The position numbers and the translations under genes are program-made. A stretch of 58,612 bases of DNA. Origin: Bacteroidia bacterium (lineage in GTDB: Bacteria; Bacteroidota; Bacteroidia; NS11-12g; UBA955). The notes under the pieces are model-generated. The model ran no database searches, was not told where the DNA came from, and was given only the letters and a program-made list of their open reading frames with translations. Location: contig JALOAG010000011.1 of NCBI GenBank assembly GCA_023228875.1, positions 1-58,612 on the forward strand, in the 5' to 3' direction. Each line of letters starts with the position of its first letter. Position 1 is the stretch's first letter. Shown piece by piece: positions 1-6,996 of this stretch.

Positions 1-14
1 ATGGGAAGAATAAA

Positions 15-155
15 ATGAAAATTCGGATCTTAAAGAAAAGTAAAGATAATTTAAATGTTTATACAGTAAAAAATAGTAATATCTCTTATGAAGAATTAGA
101 AGAGTTATTAAATACTTATGACAAAGTAATAATGCCTCTTTTTTTACTGGGGTGA
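15..155 (+). CDS. 5' fragment of a frameshifted leucine-rich-repeat gene
   Basis: A 46-codon reading frame that starts ATG AAA ATT and ends at TGA 153-155. Its peptide contains SYEELEELLNTYDKVIMP and then runs out of frame at a run of seven T (139-145). If one T is removed, the frame continues through FYWGDRGVHSLPENFGN into the leucine-rich repeats of the next entry, giving a single 320-residue protein over 15-978. I therefore read this as the true N-terminus of that gene, split by one base. The ATG overlaps the end of a short upstream frame (TGA at 16-18), which may be the tail of a gene outside the window. Confidence 0.55.
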   Translation: MKIRILKKSKDNLNVYTVKNSNISYEELEELLNTYDKVIMPLFLLG

Positions 156-171
156 CAGAGGTGTTCATTCC

Positions 172-978
172 TTGCCTGAGAACTTTGGGAATTTAGAAGT
201 AGAGAGCCATTTATATTTAGGGGACAATCAACTTGCCTCTTTGCCAGAAAGTTTTGGTAATTTAGAAGTGGGGCACAGTTTGGATTTATCTTTCAACGAA
301 CTCACTTCTTTGCCTGAAAGTTTTCGTAATTTAAAAGTGGGGAGAAAATTATGGTTACAAAGCAACCCTTGGATAATAAACGCTGACTTCGTTAATTTTT
401 GCGAAAAATATGAAGGGGAATTAGTTTTGGGTAAAAAATTAGAAAAGGATATAACAACATTTTTAAAACGACAAAAGAAATTAGAGGAATGGGAAGAACC
501 AAGTACAGATAAACATCGCCTCGGTGGATCTTTATCAGACTATAAAGAAGACATTGACAGTAGTATAAATGACGCGGTTAAGACCAATTCTTTTACGCCA
601 TATACAGCGGGTTATATTCTTGAAGACGGCTCATTATTGGTTATGGATGAATATCACGGTGAAGTAAAGTTAAGAGAGTTTTATCCTGAGTACTCAAATA
701 CACACCCGGAGGAGGACACGTGCGTTAGATTATATGGCAGACCCAATGAAGCGCAGTATAAAAGATTAGAAGAGATTATTGATTACTACTTGGATCATGA
801 GAGCTATTGTAAAGTAGAGGTTTGGGACAAGCCCCTCGGCACATATAGTTTCTATGAGGTATACAGTTTATATGAAGGTGCTTGTAAATATACTACATGG
901 GATGAAAAGATAGGAAATTGGACAGGCTATAAGTTAGTTCAGATTATTAAAAATTATTTTGCGTTTGGGGCGAAATAA
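172..978 (+). CDS. Leucine-rich-repeat protein (3' part of a frameshifted gene)
   Basis: Three 23-residue leucine-rich repeats are visible (SLPENFGNLEV, SLPESFGNLEV, SLPESFRNLKV, each followed by LxLxxNxL), so this part should form a short LRR solenoid that binds a protein or other ligand. The remaining 190 or so residues match no family I know. The frame has only a TTG start at 172 and no ribosome site in front of it. The repeat also already begins upstream in the same frame (FYWGDRGVHS), so the real N-terminus is in the +1-shifted frame at 15-155. Function unknown; LRR proteins in phages are often accessory or host-interaction proteins (inference). Confidence 0.65.
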   Translation: MPENFGNLEVESHLYLGDNQLASLPESFGNLEVGHSLDLSFNELTSLPESFRNLKVGRKLWLQSNPWIINADFVNFCEKYEGELVLGKKLEKDITTFLKRQKKLEEWEEPSTDKHRLGGSLSDYKEDIDSSINDAVKTNSFTPYTAGYILEDGSLLVMDEYHGEVKLREFYPEYSNTHPEEDTCVRLYGRPNEAQYKRLEEIIDYYLDHESYCKVEVWDKPLGTYSFYEVYSLYEGACKYTTWDEKIGNWTGYKLVQIIKNYFAFGAK

Positions 979-1009
979 AAACATTTAGTAAAAGAAACAA
1001 CTATATTGC

Positions 1010-1038
1010 TTGACCTTTGACAAGTTTCATTGTATAAT
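1010..1038 (+). promoter_or_regulatory. Promoter TTGACC-17-TATAAT
   Basis: The -35 box TTGACC (1010-1015) and -10 box TATAAT (1033-1038) are 17 nt apart, 35 nt before the start codon at 1073. A second possible -35 TTGACA overlaps at 1017-1022. The 22 bases 999-1020 recur exactly on the minus strand at 46110-46131, in front of the SprT-like gene. Confidence 0.8.
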
Positions 1039-1072
1039 TAGTATATAGAATAAAAGGAGGAGGTCATTCAAC

Positions 1073-1375
1073 ATGAACCACAAACAAAAACACAAAGTTG
1101 GTTTAGCTATTGAAGCAGTCATCAACATCATGAACAGCGAGAAAGACGCTGGATTAGCAACCGGGGAGATTGCTCGAACACTTCCAACGGGCGTAGTACA
1201 CACCGAATTTGAAGAAGAAAAGTTAGAGTTATTACTAAAATTACTTTATGTGATCAACGATAACGAATTGTTCTCAGAACAACAACGTTGGAACGAGATT
1301 CTCGATGATGTTATTAGTCAAGACTATGACAGATATAGTCAATATCTCACCGAAGATTTCTTGTACAGCTTCTAA
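1073..1375 (+). CDS. Hypothetical protein, 100 aa
   Basis: ATG is preceded by a strong ribosome site (AAAGGAGGAGG) and by the promoter at 1010-1038. The protein is mostly helical and charged, with no membrane segment or cysteine motif. I do not recognise the family. First gene of a short transcription unit with 1495 and 1712; the 120-nt gap after it holds a long hairpin. Confidence 0.75.
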   Translation: MNHKQKHKVGLAIEAVINIMNSEKDAGLATGEIARTLPTGVVHTEFEEEKLELLLKLLYVINDNELFSEQQRWNEILDDVISQDYDRYSQYLTEDFLYSF

Positions 1376-1393
1376 CAAGATCTAAACGCGTTG

Positions 1394-1444
1394 GAAGTAA
1401 ATTGAGAAGTGGCCAGATGCGTCAACCCCCACTCAATTTACTTC
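1394..1444 (+). promoter_or_regulatory. Intergenic hairpin with 13-bp perfect stem
   Basis: GAAGTAAATTGAG (1394-1406) pairs perfectly with CTCAATTTACTTC (1432-1444) around a 25-nt loop. No T run follows, so this is not a typical intrinsic terminator. It lies between two co-directional small genes and could be an mRNA processing or stability element, or a protein-binding site. Confidence 0.5.
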
Positions 1445-1494
1445 TAACTTCTTAAGAAAGGCAGCCAAATAATTCAGGAAAGGAAAGTAATTTT

Positions 1495-1737
1495 ATGTTA
1501 GTCAGCGTCTATGATTTTTTAAAGAACCTAAAAGAGTCCGTACCCCAACATGTGTGGATCGAGCTAAATGAGGGGAACGAGACCATCGGTGAATTTTATA
1601 TTAATGAAGAAATAAGTGAAGGTTGGAAAGAATATGAACTGATGGAGATAAGACGCATGCGTCTACGAGGTGTCCCGGTTTATATGCTTGAGGTTAAAAA
1701 AGAGGATAAAAATGATGGGAAAAAAGAAAGAATATAG
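1495..1737 (+). CDS. Hypothetical protein, 80 aa
   Basis: ATG with an upstream GGAAAGG site. A small acidic protein with no recognised domain. It overlaps the next gene (start 1712) by 26 nt, which implies translational coupling. Likely co-transcribed from the promoter at 1010. Confidence 0.65.
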   Translation: MLVSVYDFLKNLKESVPQHVWIELNEGNETIGEFYINEEISEGWKEYELMEIRRMRLRGVPVYMLEVKKEDKNDGKKERI

Positions 1738-2065
1738 AGCATACAAAAAACTCGTGCGACGTTTTCGCCGCCGACTTAAAAAGCTCGCAGCAAAAACAAA
1801 CCCCTACAGTTTTGAATATGCGACCGAATGGTTATTTGAATTTTTATTATTTATGGAAGAATATTATTCCGCAGGTAACAATGTTCACGGAATAGAGCGC
1901 GGAGACTATGACCGGTTGGTTGGTATAAGAAAAGCAATTAGTTATTATAATGACTGGTACAACAACGATCACGAGGATGCGAAAATTGCAGAGATAATAG
2001 CAAGAATTGCTCGTGACAATTTTTGGAAAACTATTGCAAAAGAAAGTGACTACTGGTGGGATTAA
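1712..2065 (+). CDS. Hypothetical basic protein, 117 aa
   Basis: I place the start at ATG 1712 (or the adjacent ATG 1715) because an AGAGGAT site sits just upstream; the longer GTG-started frame from 1670 has none. The N-terminus is strongly basic (KKKEYRAYKKLVRRFRRR), followed by an aromatic, helical body. Nucleic-acid binding is possible from the charge alone. No family recognised. Confidence 0.65.
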   Translation: MMGKKKEYRAYKKLVRRFRRRLKKLAAKTNPYSFEYATEWLFEFLLFMEEYYSAGNNVHGIERGDYDRLVGIRKAISYYNDWYNNDHEDAKIAEIIARIARDNFWKTIAKESDYWWD

Positions 2066-2118
2066 TAAAGAAAATAATAATTTTATCAACAAAGATAGAA
2101 ACTTCTTTATAAATAGAT

Positions 2119-2124
2119 TATAAT
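2119..2124 (+). promoter_or_regulatory. Possible -10 box upstream of tRNA
   Basis: TATAAT lies 55 nt before the tRNA 5' end. No good -35 box is present at 17 nt (TAGAAA). Low-confidence promoter for the tRNA and the following gene. Confidence 0.3.
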
Positions 2125-2179
2125 ATAAGAGACAAGAGGATCTAGACAAGCGGCGAATTATAAGGATAACATATAAAAC

Positions 2180-2254
2180 GGACCTTTAGCTCAAAGGTAG
2201 AGCACCCCGCTCATAACGGGTCGGTTACAGGTTCAACCCCTGTAGGGTCCACCA
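2180..2254 (+). tRNA. tRNA with anticodon CAU (Met or Ile2), CCA encoded
   Basis: Cloverleaf read by eye. Acceptor GGACCTT pairs with AGGGTCC (one G-T pair). D stem GCTC/GAGC. Anticodon loop CTCATAA gives CAU; its stem CCCCG/CGGGT has one mismatch at the base. T arm ACAGG-TTCAACC-CCTGT. ACCA is encoded at 2251-2254. CAU may read AUG, or AUA if lysidine-modified, and sequence alone does not decide. A ten-A run and the ribosome site of the next gene follow at once. The 3' end of this tRNA is copied, in degenerate form, 866 bp downstream. Confidence 0.85.
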
Positions 2255-2475
2255 AAAAAAAAAGGAGAAATGTATGAGTAGTTCTAAAAGACAAGAAATG
2301 ATAGAAGACGTGAGAGAACATGGGCCAGAAGCAATAATTCGGTTGTATATTCATGACTTAGACGCCGAAGACTTATTTAGAGCATTCGCTATTGCCACTA
2401 CGCAACAGCTAAGCGATGATGATTATGAAGCACTTATTGAAGAAATAGTGGATATTTTCGACGACGAAGACGAAG
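2230..2475 (+). repeat. Direct repeat, copy 1 (tRNA 3' part plus gene 5' part)
   Basis: 2230-2475 and 3096-3341 are near-identical over about 246 bp at an offset of exactly 866 bp. The repeat starts in the T loop of the tRNA (GGTTCAA), runs through TCCACCA, the A10 run, the ribosome site and the first 67 or so codons of the gene at 2274. Copy 2 has the same layout, but its tRNA part is damaged. Confidence 0.85.
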
Positions 2476-2789
2476 AGGAGTTACTCGGCTTAGATCATGC
2501 TGCTGATATAAAAGGATGCGACAGTCATTATACGGAGTTCGATGAAGTAATTGCTGACGTACACCGTCACGTCGAGGAGCGTGACGATTCAGGTCATCCA
2601 CACGTCGATGATATTATTATTGAAGCGTTAGAAATGTATCCAGCGTTTGAAGATAAGAAGCATTTATTAGAGATGAATGGTGGCGAACGCGAATGGCGTA
2701 ATTTCCGCTTAGAAGTCAAAAAGGCGCTGCGGCGTTTAAAATTACCATATACGGATGAACGCGACGAGCAAGTGAAGTTTGAAGATTAA
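2274..2789 (+). CDS. Hypothetical acidic protein, 171 aa, with open frame beyond its stop
   Basis: Residues 1-70 (MSSSKRQEMIEDVREHG to DDEDEEE) are nearly the same as the whole 73-residue protein at 3140, so this is a duplicated small acidic gene. In this copy the frame runs on into about 100 unrelated, charged residues. The stop is TAA at 2787-2789, but the same frame then stays open to TGA 3141-3143, again with gene-like composition. Without that stop the protein would be 289 residues. No known domain. The gene follows the tRNA by 20 nt and has a clear AAGGAG site. Confidence 0.7.
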   Translation: MSSSKRQEMIEDVREHGPEAIIRLYIHDLDAEDLFRAFAIATTQQLSDDDYEALIEEIVDIFDDEDEEELLGLDHAADIKGCDSHYTEFDEVIADVHRHVEERDDSGHPHVDDIIIEALEMYPAFEDKKHLLEMNGGEREWRNFRLEVKKALRRLKLPYTDERDEQVKFED

Positions 2790-3143
2790 AAAGCGAGCGA
2801 CAATCACAAAGATGATTATTATATTTTAGCCAATCACGGATACCGTGCCGTTAGTTATGAGCAGGCGCTCAAACACGGTGAAACATACGGCCTCGCTCAA
2901 GTATTCCGTGTCAATAAAAAAGAGTTTAATTCATTAGTTAGACAAGGTAAAGCTGCATTTGTACGAAATCCGAACGAATGGGCGTTTAACCGATTACACC
3001 GGGAGCGCAAAACAAAAGCAATGGATTCGAAGTTAGATGACGCGATGAGCATCGGCGCACAACTTGCACAAGCCGTGTTGCCATCAGCAGAAGCTGGTTC
3101 AATCCTTGTAGGATCCACCAAAAAAAAAAGGAGAAATGTATGA
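2790..3143 (+). pseudogene. In-frame 3' extension after TAA (cut-off or readthrough part of 2274 gene)
   Basis: Directly after TAA 2787-2789 the same frame is open for 117 codons. It encodes stretches such as YILANHGYRAVSYEQALKHG and GKAAFVRNPNEWAFNRLH before reaching TGA 3141-3143. There is no ribosome site or plausible start codon near its beginning; the first ATG is far inside. Either a nonsense mutation cut a longer gene, or the TAA is read through. The last codons are translated from the degenerate tRNA 3' copy. Confidence 0.5.
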
Positions 3144-3341
3144 GTAGTTCTAAAAGACGAGAAATGATAGAAGACGTGAGAGAATATGGCCCTGAGGTTA
3201 TAATTCGGGAACATATTCACGACTTTGATGCCGGGGATTTATTTAGAGCATTCGTGATTGCCACTACACAACGGTTAAGCGATGATGATTATGAAGCACT
3301 TATTGAAGAAATAGTGGCCATTTTCGACGACGAAGACGAAG
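3096..3341 (+). repeat. Direct repeat, copy 2 (degenerate tRNA 3' end plus gene start)
   Basis: Second copy of the 866-bp-spaced direct repeat. Its tRNA-derived part (3092-3120) keeps GGTTCAATC and GGATCCACCA, but the T stem no longer pairs well and no tRNA 5' half precedes it, so it cannot fold as a tRNA. Confidence 0.8.
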
Positions 3342-3361
3342 ACGAAGGATTTGAGGAATAA
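3140..3361 (+). CDS. Hypothetical acidic protein, 73 aa (paralogue of 2274 N-terminus)
   Basis: Nearly identical in DNA and protein to the first 70 residues of the gene at 2274, with the same ribosome site. It ends in a very acidic tail (FDDEDEDEGFEE). This short form may be the ancestral gene, the 2274 copy having gained an unrelated tail. The acidic, helical composition would suit a protein that binds a basic partner or mimics DNA, but that is only inference. Followed by the nucleotidyltransferase gene with a 2-nt gap. Confidence 0.7.
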   Translation: MSSSKRREMIEDVREYGPEVIIREHIHDFDAGDLFRAFVIATTQRLSDDDYEALIEEIVAIFDDEDEDEGFEE

Positions 3362-3363
3362 TT

Positions 3364-4494
3364 GTGGCACAAGAACGACGCATCATCAACACTGGAGTAA
3401 GCGATTCGTATTACGGGATTTTTGAAGCTGTCTTGGGCCAAATGTCGGATGGTATTTGGGAAAACTCTCGAGCCATGGAGCGATATTGGAAAGATGTCGA
3501 TTTAAAAAAAGAAGGGGGTAAAGTTATTATAATTCTTCCTCCGACTTATAGATATGGTAATCCGTATAGTGACATGGAAGAGGATAAAATAAAAAGGTAT
3601 TTTGCCCAAAAGATCAAACAAATAATCAAAGAAGAGATAAATGACGATGCTTTTCGAGACAAATCTTTAGGCTCTTTGGGGTGGTCACGTGCTAGTAACA
3701 GCTGGTCTGAATATATAGATGCACCTGTTAAAGATGCTTATAAAGTTTATGATATTTTGATGGGGCGTGACCGCACCGGCGACGAAAAAGTTTTATTAGA
3801 CGCGCCTGAAATACATGATGAACTCAATCCAAAACTGTGGAAAAATGAACAATTAAAAGAAACCGTTATAAAACGGATAGCCAAAGTGGTAGACGCCTTT
3901 TATGACGAATTATATGATCTCGGCCTTGAAATTGAAGAATTGGATGTTGTTTTGTTAGGTTCAAATACAGCATATAATTATTACGAGGAAGGCAGCGACT
4001 TAGATATTCATATTATATTAAAAGGTAGCGAGCGAGACGCTGAACGAAAGTTACAAGAGGTTTTGTTTCAAGTCCTTGCGCGTAATTTTAATTTAAAATA
4101 TAAAGTGGCTTTTTACGGTATACCTGTTGAGTTATATGTTGAATTAGATGAGTTTAACAAAAATGTTACCAGCGCATATAGTTTATATGATGGTTGGCTT
4201 CTTAAACCCAAACGCGTCACAAAAGAGGAATATGAAGAAAAATCTTTCGAGGACGAATTCAAAAAGTGGGAAAAGCGTTATAAAAGCGCTATTAAAGGCG
4301 ATTTAAAAGAGATTTTAACCTTAATTGATGAAATATATGATTTGCGTAAGAAATCTCTTAAAAAGAGCGAATATGAAATTGGTAATCTCATCTTTAAGGA
4401 ATTCCGCAAGTTGGGATATTTGGATGAGTTAAAAAATAAACAAAATGAATTGAAAGGAAAAAAAATATCATTATGGACGAAAAAAACAAATTAA
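3364..4494 (+). CDS. Predicted nucleotidyltransferase (Pol-beta-type fold)
   Basis: GTG start 2 nt after the previous stop. Residues 195-218 carry the signature of minimal nucleotidyltransferases: hydrophobic strand, GS (G199-S200), spacer, then DLD (D212, D214) followed by IHII. D212 and D214 would bind metal and the NTP; a third acidic residue is likely in the VELYVELDEF strand further on. Such enzymes transfer a nucleotide to RNA, protein or a small molecule. The first 190 residues are not recognised. The adjacent tRNA makes an RNA substrate possible, but the family includes toxins and resistance enzymes too. Overlaps the next gene by 22 nt. Confidence 0.7.
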   Translation: MAQERRIINTGVSDSYYGIFEAVLGQMSDGIWENSRAMERYWKDVDLKKEGGKVIIILPPTYRYGNPYSDMEEDKIKRYFAQKIKQIIKEEINDDAFRDKSLGSLGWSRASNSWSEYIDAPVKDAYKVYDILMGRDRTGDEKVLLDAPEIHDELNPKLWKNEQLKETVIKRIAKVVDAFYDELYDLGLEIEELDVVLLGSNTAYNYYEEGSDLDIHIILKGSERDAERKLQEVLFQVLARNFNLKYKVAFYGIPVELYVELDEFNKNVTSAYSLYDGWLLKPKRVTKEEYEEKSFEDEFKKWEKRYKSAIKGDLKEILTLIDEIYDLRKKSLKKSEYEIGNLIFKEFRKLGYLDELKNKQNELKGKKISLWTKKTN

Positions 4495-5015
4495 ACGCTG
4501 ATTTTCTTAAAAAAGTCCACCGGCGGTCTCGTCATCAAGAACGGGTCGACGAAATCGGAAAACTGATTGCAGGGTACGTGCCCCGAGTAGAAAAAGTGTA
4601 TTTAGATGAAGTAGGAAACTATACGTTTGTGGTAGTTGAATTTAAAGGAGGGGCGATTTCAGTAAGAAACGTGACCGCCAATTCATTCGTGGCAATTTTA
4701 GAAGAATTGGTAAAATTATTAAATGGTGGCTATTACCGCGAAGTGGAATATTATTTAGAAATGAAAAAGCACTACGGGGACGAAGATGAACCAAAAGCGC
4801 TCAAAGACATCCAATTCCGCCTGCGTGATTTAAAAGGAGAAAGCGGATACGCAATAGTAGTAACGAGTTATTTTAACAGCTACGGCAGAAACGCGTTTGT
4901 GAATAACGTAATAGCGGATTTAGAAGAGGCTCGTTATGTTCATCGATCACTGGAGCGTGCCGACCGCATTAGCTACACAATAATAGATCTCGAAACATTT
5001 GCTCCGATCTTTTAA
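4473..5015 (+). CDS. Hypothetical protein, 180 aa
   Basis: Starts inside the end of the nucleotidyltransferase gene (22-nt overlap), so the two are probably translated together and may act together. Alpha/beta composition, no membrane segment, no recognised motif. Ends the transcription unit: two hairpins follow in the next 130 nt. Confidence 0.7.
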   Translation: MDEKNKLNADFLKKVHRRSRHQERVDEIGKLIAGYVPRVEKVYLDEVGNYTFVVVEFKGGAISVRNVTANSFVAILEELVKLLNGGYYREVEYYLEMKKHYGDEDEPKALKDIQFRLRDLKGESGYAIVVTSYFNSYGRNAFVNNVIADLEEARYVHRSLERADRISYTIIDLETFAPIF

Positions 5016-5027
5016 TAGATAGTAGAA

Positions 5028-5061
5028 CGCCCGCCTCAGCAATAAACCGCAAGGGCGGGCG
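5028..5061 (+). terminator. GC-rich hairpin, possible terminator
   Basis: CGCCCGCC (5028-5035) pairs perfectly with GGCGGGCG (5054-5061) around an 18-nt loop, right after the stop codon at 5015. No T run follows. A terminator or 3'-end stabiliser. Confidence 0.5.
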
Positions 5062-5106
5062 AGATACTAATTACCGAATATAGAATATTGAAAAACTTAA
5101 CAAGAG

Positions 5107-5145
5107 CAAAATTACTTTATTAAATACTAAAGAGTAATTTTGTTT
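5107..5145 (+). terminator. Hairpin with T-rich tail, probable terminator
   Basis: CAAAATTACT (5107-5116) pairs with AGTAATTTTG (5133-5142), 10 bp, followed by TTT. Its A-rich and T-rich flanks suggest it could act in both directions. Confidence 0.6.
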
Positions 5146-5192
5146 GAAATAGATTGCTCGATATTTTTAGTTAACACAAGAAAGGATTTGCA

Positions 5193-5696
5193 ATGATTAA
5201 AATAAAATTCAAATTATTAGATAAACTAGCGGCACCAAAAGTGGGAGTCTATTTTGTTATAGTGAGCGGTACTTCGGAAAATCCAAAGTTTGAGATATTG
5301 GAACATTCTTCGTATTCGGACATGGTTAAAACTCGTTCCGAAACAATGATTGAACCTTATATATTCCATGCGCACGCGGCACCAGGATTAGGATTAAAAG
5401 GTGATCCCACTTCTTATATAAGAGGGCGTGTAATGTTGGTAAAGAATGAACATGAGCGGCAATTTAATACAGCACTTATTACTTTAAGTTCGTTGTTTTT
5501 TGATTTGTTTGAGGAGAAACATGTAAAAGAGATAATGAGTAAAATTATTGATCGCTTCGCTTTATATAGATTAAAAATTCAAGTAATGAAAGACGGTAAT
5601 ATCTATGTACCAGGCGCAGGATTAAATGAATTTGCTTCGGCCGATATTGCTTGGGCAAACGAAAACATTAATGGCTTTGATATTACAGATAAATAA
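5193..5696 (+). CDS. Hypothetical protein, 167 aa
   Basis: ATG after an AAGAAAGGA site. The protein has a beta-rich first half with an HAHAAPGLGLKGDP stretch and a helical middle; no family recognised. It sits alone between the hairpins at 5028-5145 and the promoter at 5717. Confidence 0.7.
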   Translation: MIKIKFKLLDKLAAPKVGVYFVIVSGTSENPKFEILEHSSYSDMVKTRSETMIEPYIFHAHAAPGLGLKGDPTSYIRGRVMLVKNEHERQFNTALITLSSLFFDLFEEKHVKEIMSKIIDRFALYRLKIQVMKDGNIYVPGAGLNEFASADIAWANENINGFDITDK

Positions 5697-5716
5697 TTTT
5701 TTATTTACCTAAAAAC

Positions 5717-5745
5717 TTGACTTTTGATCAAGAACATAGTATAAT
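5717..5745 (+). promoter_or_regulatory. Promoter TTGACT-17-TATAAT
   Basis: -35 TTGACT (5717-5722), 17-nt spacer, -10 TATAAT (5740-5745), 32 nt before ATG 5777. Likely drives the run of small genes from 5777 to about 10.5 kb, which have no other clear promoter. Confidence 0.85.
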
Positions 5746-5776
5746 ATAAATATAAGATATAAGAGAGGTAAATGTT

Positions 5777-6391
5777 ATGAAACGCGAAGTTTATTATATT
5801 AAGAGAGATAATTTGGTTGTTGTTGAATTAGAAGTCGGGAAAGGATTGCCTCGCAAAGAGGTATTGCATTATAATACTGATACCGATCAATTAATTATTT
5901 CAGAAGCGTCGGAATATTTCCACATATGGCGGCACGATAAGTCGCTTCATTTATTGCTACAGGCGTTCGCCGATCGCGGTTGGATTAAACCCAAACATAA
6001 AGTAAAGAAGCAGAAAGAAAAGCATATCATTGAGTGGTCGATGAGTGTTGAAAACTTTTATAAAAAATTCGATGATAAATTAATTGAACTTATTACGAGT
6101 GAGCCGTCAGTTAATTCCGAGGGCGTTGTTGTTTTATCCTACAGCGAAACGGTTAATAATTTAGAAAACAAAACCGCGAGCCAAATTATGAGCCCCTCCC
6201 TAAAAACCTCGATCCGTGTGCTCGTAGGATCCGAAGAAAAAGAATTGGACGATTTTATTAATAATTACATAATTTTCAAAAAAGTAGAAACACGGGATGA
6301 AAAAATAAGTCCGTTATTAGAATTAACCAATAATGAAACGAACACTTCATTCAAACGCGCGATCAGTCAAGCGCGCAAGGCGCTAAGGTAA
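5777..6391 (+). CDS. Hypothetical protein, 204 aa
   Basis: First gene after the promoter at 5717, with an AGAGAGGTAAATG ribosome site. Basic middle region (KPKHKVKKQKEKH) and a basic C-terminus (SFKRAISQARKALR). No domain recognised; nucleic-acid binding is possible from the charge. Confidence 0.7.
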   Translation: MKREVYYIKRDNLVVVELEVGKGLPRKEVLHYNTDTDQLIISEASEYFHIWRHDKSLHLLLQAFADRGWIKPKHKVKKQKEKHIIEWSMSVENFYKKFDDKLIELITSEPSVNSEGVVVLSYSETVNNLENKTASQIMSPSLKTSIRVLVGSEEKELDDFINNYIIFKKVETRDEKISPLLELTNNETNTSFKRAISQARKALR

Positions 6392-6406
6392 AGGGGGAGA
6401 GACACG

Positions 6407-6673
6407 ATGGAAAAATTAAAAATGTGGAATTGGTTAGTAGATATGGGAATAGCGACGCAAGAAGAACTGGAACGCCTGGTCGACACAAGTGGTTACAGTT
6501 TAGAAAAGATGAACAATTTACTCTATGTTCGCACGGGTTACCACAGCCGTGAAGAAATGGACGAGAAAAAACAATTAGCAGGAATCATAAATGCAGATGA
6601 AATCATCGAGGCAGTCAGGGAGATTGCCTTGATTGTGGACAAAAAATTAAATTGGGGCGATGATGAAAAATAA
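6407..6673 (+). CDS. Small phage protein, 88 aa
   Basis: GGGGGAG ribosome site. The sequence WNWLVDMGIATQEELERL...YSLEKMNNLLYVRTGYHS resembles short proteins common in gut Firmicutes phages, function unknown. The C-terminus KKLNWGDDEK resembles the last residues of the zinc-ribbon proteins at 7346, 8201 and 8518, although this protein has no cysteines. Confidence 0.7.
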   Translation: MEKLKMWNWLVDMGIATQEELERLVDTSGYSLEKMNNLLYVRTGYHSREEMDEKKQLAGIINADEIIEAVREIALIVDKKLNWGDDEK

Positions 6674-6699
6674 AAAAATTATAGAAAGAGGTTCTTAAA

Positions 6700-6996
6700 A
6701 TGACTGAAGAATTAAACATTAATGAACTATTAGCAGAACTCGCAGTCTATCGGTGGCGAGATAAAAAAGCAGTTATCTTAAAAGAATTAGACCTTAAATA
6801 TGAAGCAAACCGCCCATTTACATTGATTGAAGTACTAAACATCAGCAAAGGAGCCGATGACTTAATAAACATCAGCAAAGAAAGTGATGACTTACTAAGT
6901 AAAGGTTATACGTTTGATGAAATCCTCAGAGCAATCAGAGAATGGGTTCAAGAACGCTTGGATGAAATCGAAAAGGAAAAGGAGGACAGAAAATGA
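6700..6996 (+). CDS. Hypothetical acidic protein, 98 aa
   Basis: ATG with an AAAGAGG site. Internal duplication NISKGADDL / NISKESDDL near residues 46-64. Charged C-terminus (EIEKEKEDRK) overlapping the next gene by 4 nt (ATGA), so translationally coupled. No family recognised. Confidence 0.65.
   Translation: MTEELNINELLAELAVYRWRDKKAVILKELDLKYEANRPFTLIEVLNISKGADDLINISKESDDLLSKGYTFDEILRAIREWVQERLDEIEKEKEDRK

Noticed and set aside
3092..3120. Second tRNA gene
   Set aside because: Only the T-loop-to-CCA part is present; the stem is disrupted and no 5' half precedes it.
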